A stretch of DNA of 64,000 nucleotides. Origin: Halothece sp. PCC 7418. GTDB lineage: Bacteria; Cyanobacteriota; Cyanobacteriia; Cyanobacteriales; Rubidibacteraceae. Below, one piece after another: positions 63,683 to 64,000 of this stretch. Position 1 is the stretch's first letter. Every line of letters starts with the position of its first letter. The notes below the pieces were generated by a model. That model had not been told where the DNA came from. It saw nothing but the letters and a program-made list of their open reading frames with translations, and searched no databases. The stretch spans positions 558,001 through 622,000 of the forward strand of contig NC_019779.1 in NCBI RefSeq assembly GCF_000317635.1. Direction: 5' to 3'. Made by a program: the position numbers and the translations under genes.

Positions 63683-64000
63683 GCTGCCACCTTGAGAAGC
63701 AAGCTGTTGATACCGTTGCCAACGGGCTTCCACATCGGATTGGGCATCTTGCAGTAACTGTTTCGCTGCTTCGGGATCGCTTTTGTTCAGCATTTGGAAG
63801 CGATTTTCTTTATACATGGACAGTTTCACGGGTTTTTTCGGCGCTCGCGAATCCATGTGCAAAGGATTTTTTCCTTCTGCTATCAGATCTGGGTTATAGC
63901 GATAGAGCAACCAGCGACCGCTATCAACTAGGTCTTTCTGATGACCCATAGCGGTTTTCATATTGATGCCATGAGCAATACAGTGGGAATAGGCAAGAAT
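63674..64000 (-). CDS. nifJ: Pyruvate:ferredoxin (flavodoxin) oxidoreductase, C-terminal part (cut by window edge)
   Basis: The last 108 codons of NifJ: ILAYSHCIAHGINM at the window edge, then TAMGHQKDLVDSGRW and LLYRYNPDLIAEGKNPLHMDS, the conserved end of the enzyme with one of its cluster cysteines. It oxidises pyruvate to acetyl-CoA and CO2 and reduces ferredoxin or flavodoxin. In non-diazotrophs it serves fermentation and mixotrophy. The final residues and stop codon lie in a heptad repeat array. The DHOD-like gene and pfkA follow on the same strand. Confidence 0.95.
   Translation of the reverse strand: MLAYSHCIAHGINMKTAMGHQKDLVDSGRWLLYRYNPDLIAEGKNPLHMDSRAPKKPVKLSMYKENRFQMLNKSDPEAAKQLLQDAQSDVEARWQRYQQLASQGGSDQ

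Overview
The window is a chromosomal segment of a cyanobacterium. The evidence is gene content (BciB-type divinyl chlorophyllide reductase, phosphoribulokinase, ferredoxin-NADP reductase with a phycobilisome-linker domain, BtpA, a class-C flavodiiron protein, COP23 and several cyanobacteria-only DUF families) and the very high density of the HIP1 palindrome GCGATCGC. The complete fermentation gene set and the style of the repeats suggest a unicellular, possibly mat-dwelling or halotolerant lineage (Halothece/Dactylococcopsis-like). That placement is an inference from memory, not a test.

Layout. 1-6.1 kb: bciB (cut by the window edge), a small lipoprotein, pepA, ldh and flv3. 6.2-10.4 kb: an accessory stretch with a MITE-like element, a membrane protein, two Uma2-type nuclease-like genes, and a minus-strand trio made of a helical protein, a J-like protein without HPD and a GrpE-like protein. 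10.7-22.7 kb: hslO, a VKOR-thioredoxin fusion, btpA, a 35-aa membrane protein, a DUF1815 gene, acpP-fabF, tkt, a second MITE copy, a GatD-like amidotransferase, and znuA-znuC-znuB behind a Zur-type operator. 22.8-34.5 kb: prk, a decayed HepT-like remnant, the fermentation group adhE-pflA-pflB, trxA, petH and ftsH. 34.6-49.4 kb: housekeeping and photosynthesis-accessory genes (ABA4-like, DUF1995, cysteine desulfurase, ileS, a [2Fe-2S] ferredoxin, hisG, mreB, ssb, an MTHFR-like gene, a CysQ/Hal2-like phosphatase, COP23, lepB, a dihydroorotase-like gene). 49.9-53.2 kb: a nitrogen island, cynS-FNT channel-nirA, with two NtcA-type promoters. 53.4-64 kb: a helical hypothetical protein, murF, lepA, hypE, a decayed DUF2887 gene with a 12-bp tandem repeat, hypD, pfkA, a dihydroorotate-dehydrogenase-like gene and the 3' end of nifJ.

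Functional theme. Dark or anoxic metabolism is unusually well represented. Glycolytic PfkA, two alternative pyruvate-cleaving enzymes (Pfl with its activase, and NifJ), AdhE, L-lactate dehydrogenase and two [NiFe]-hydrogenase maturation proteins lie within about 60 kb. The nitrogen island joins cyanate breakdown, nitrite/formate-type transport and nitrite reduction.

Repeats are the other theme. There are heptanucleotide tandem arrays of several sequence families, some supplying the stop codons of real genes. There are two MITE-like elements whose interiors are built from such heptads, three copies of a structured intergenic element whose stems appear to covary, a 44-bp direct repeat flanking nirA, and near-identical 25-bp palindromes. 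I found no CRISPR array, rRNA gene or convincing tRNA gene. All assignments come from reading sequence and recalling family features; no database search was run.
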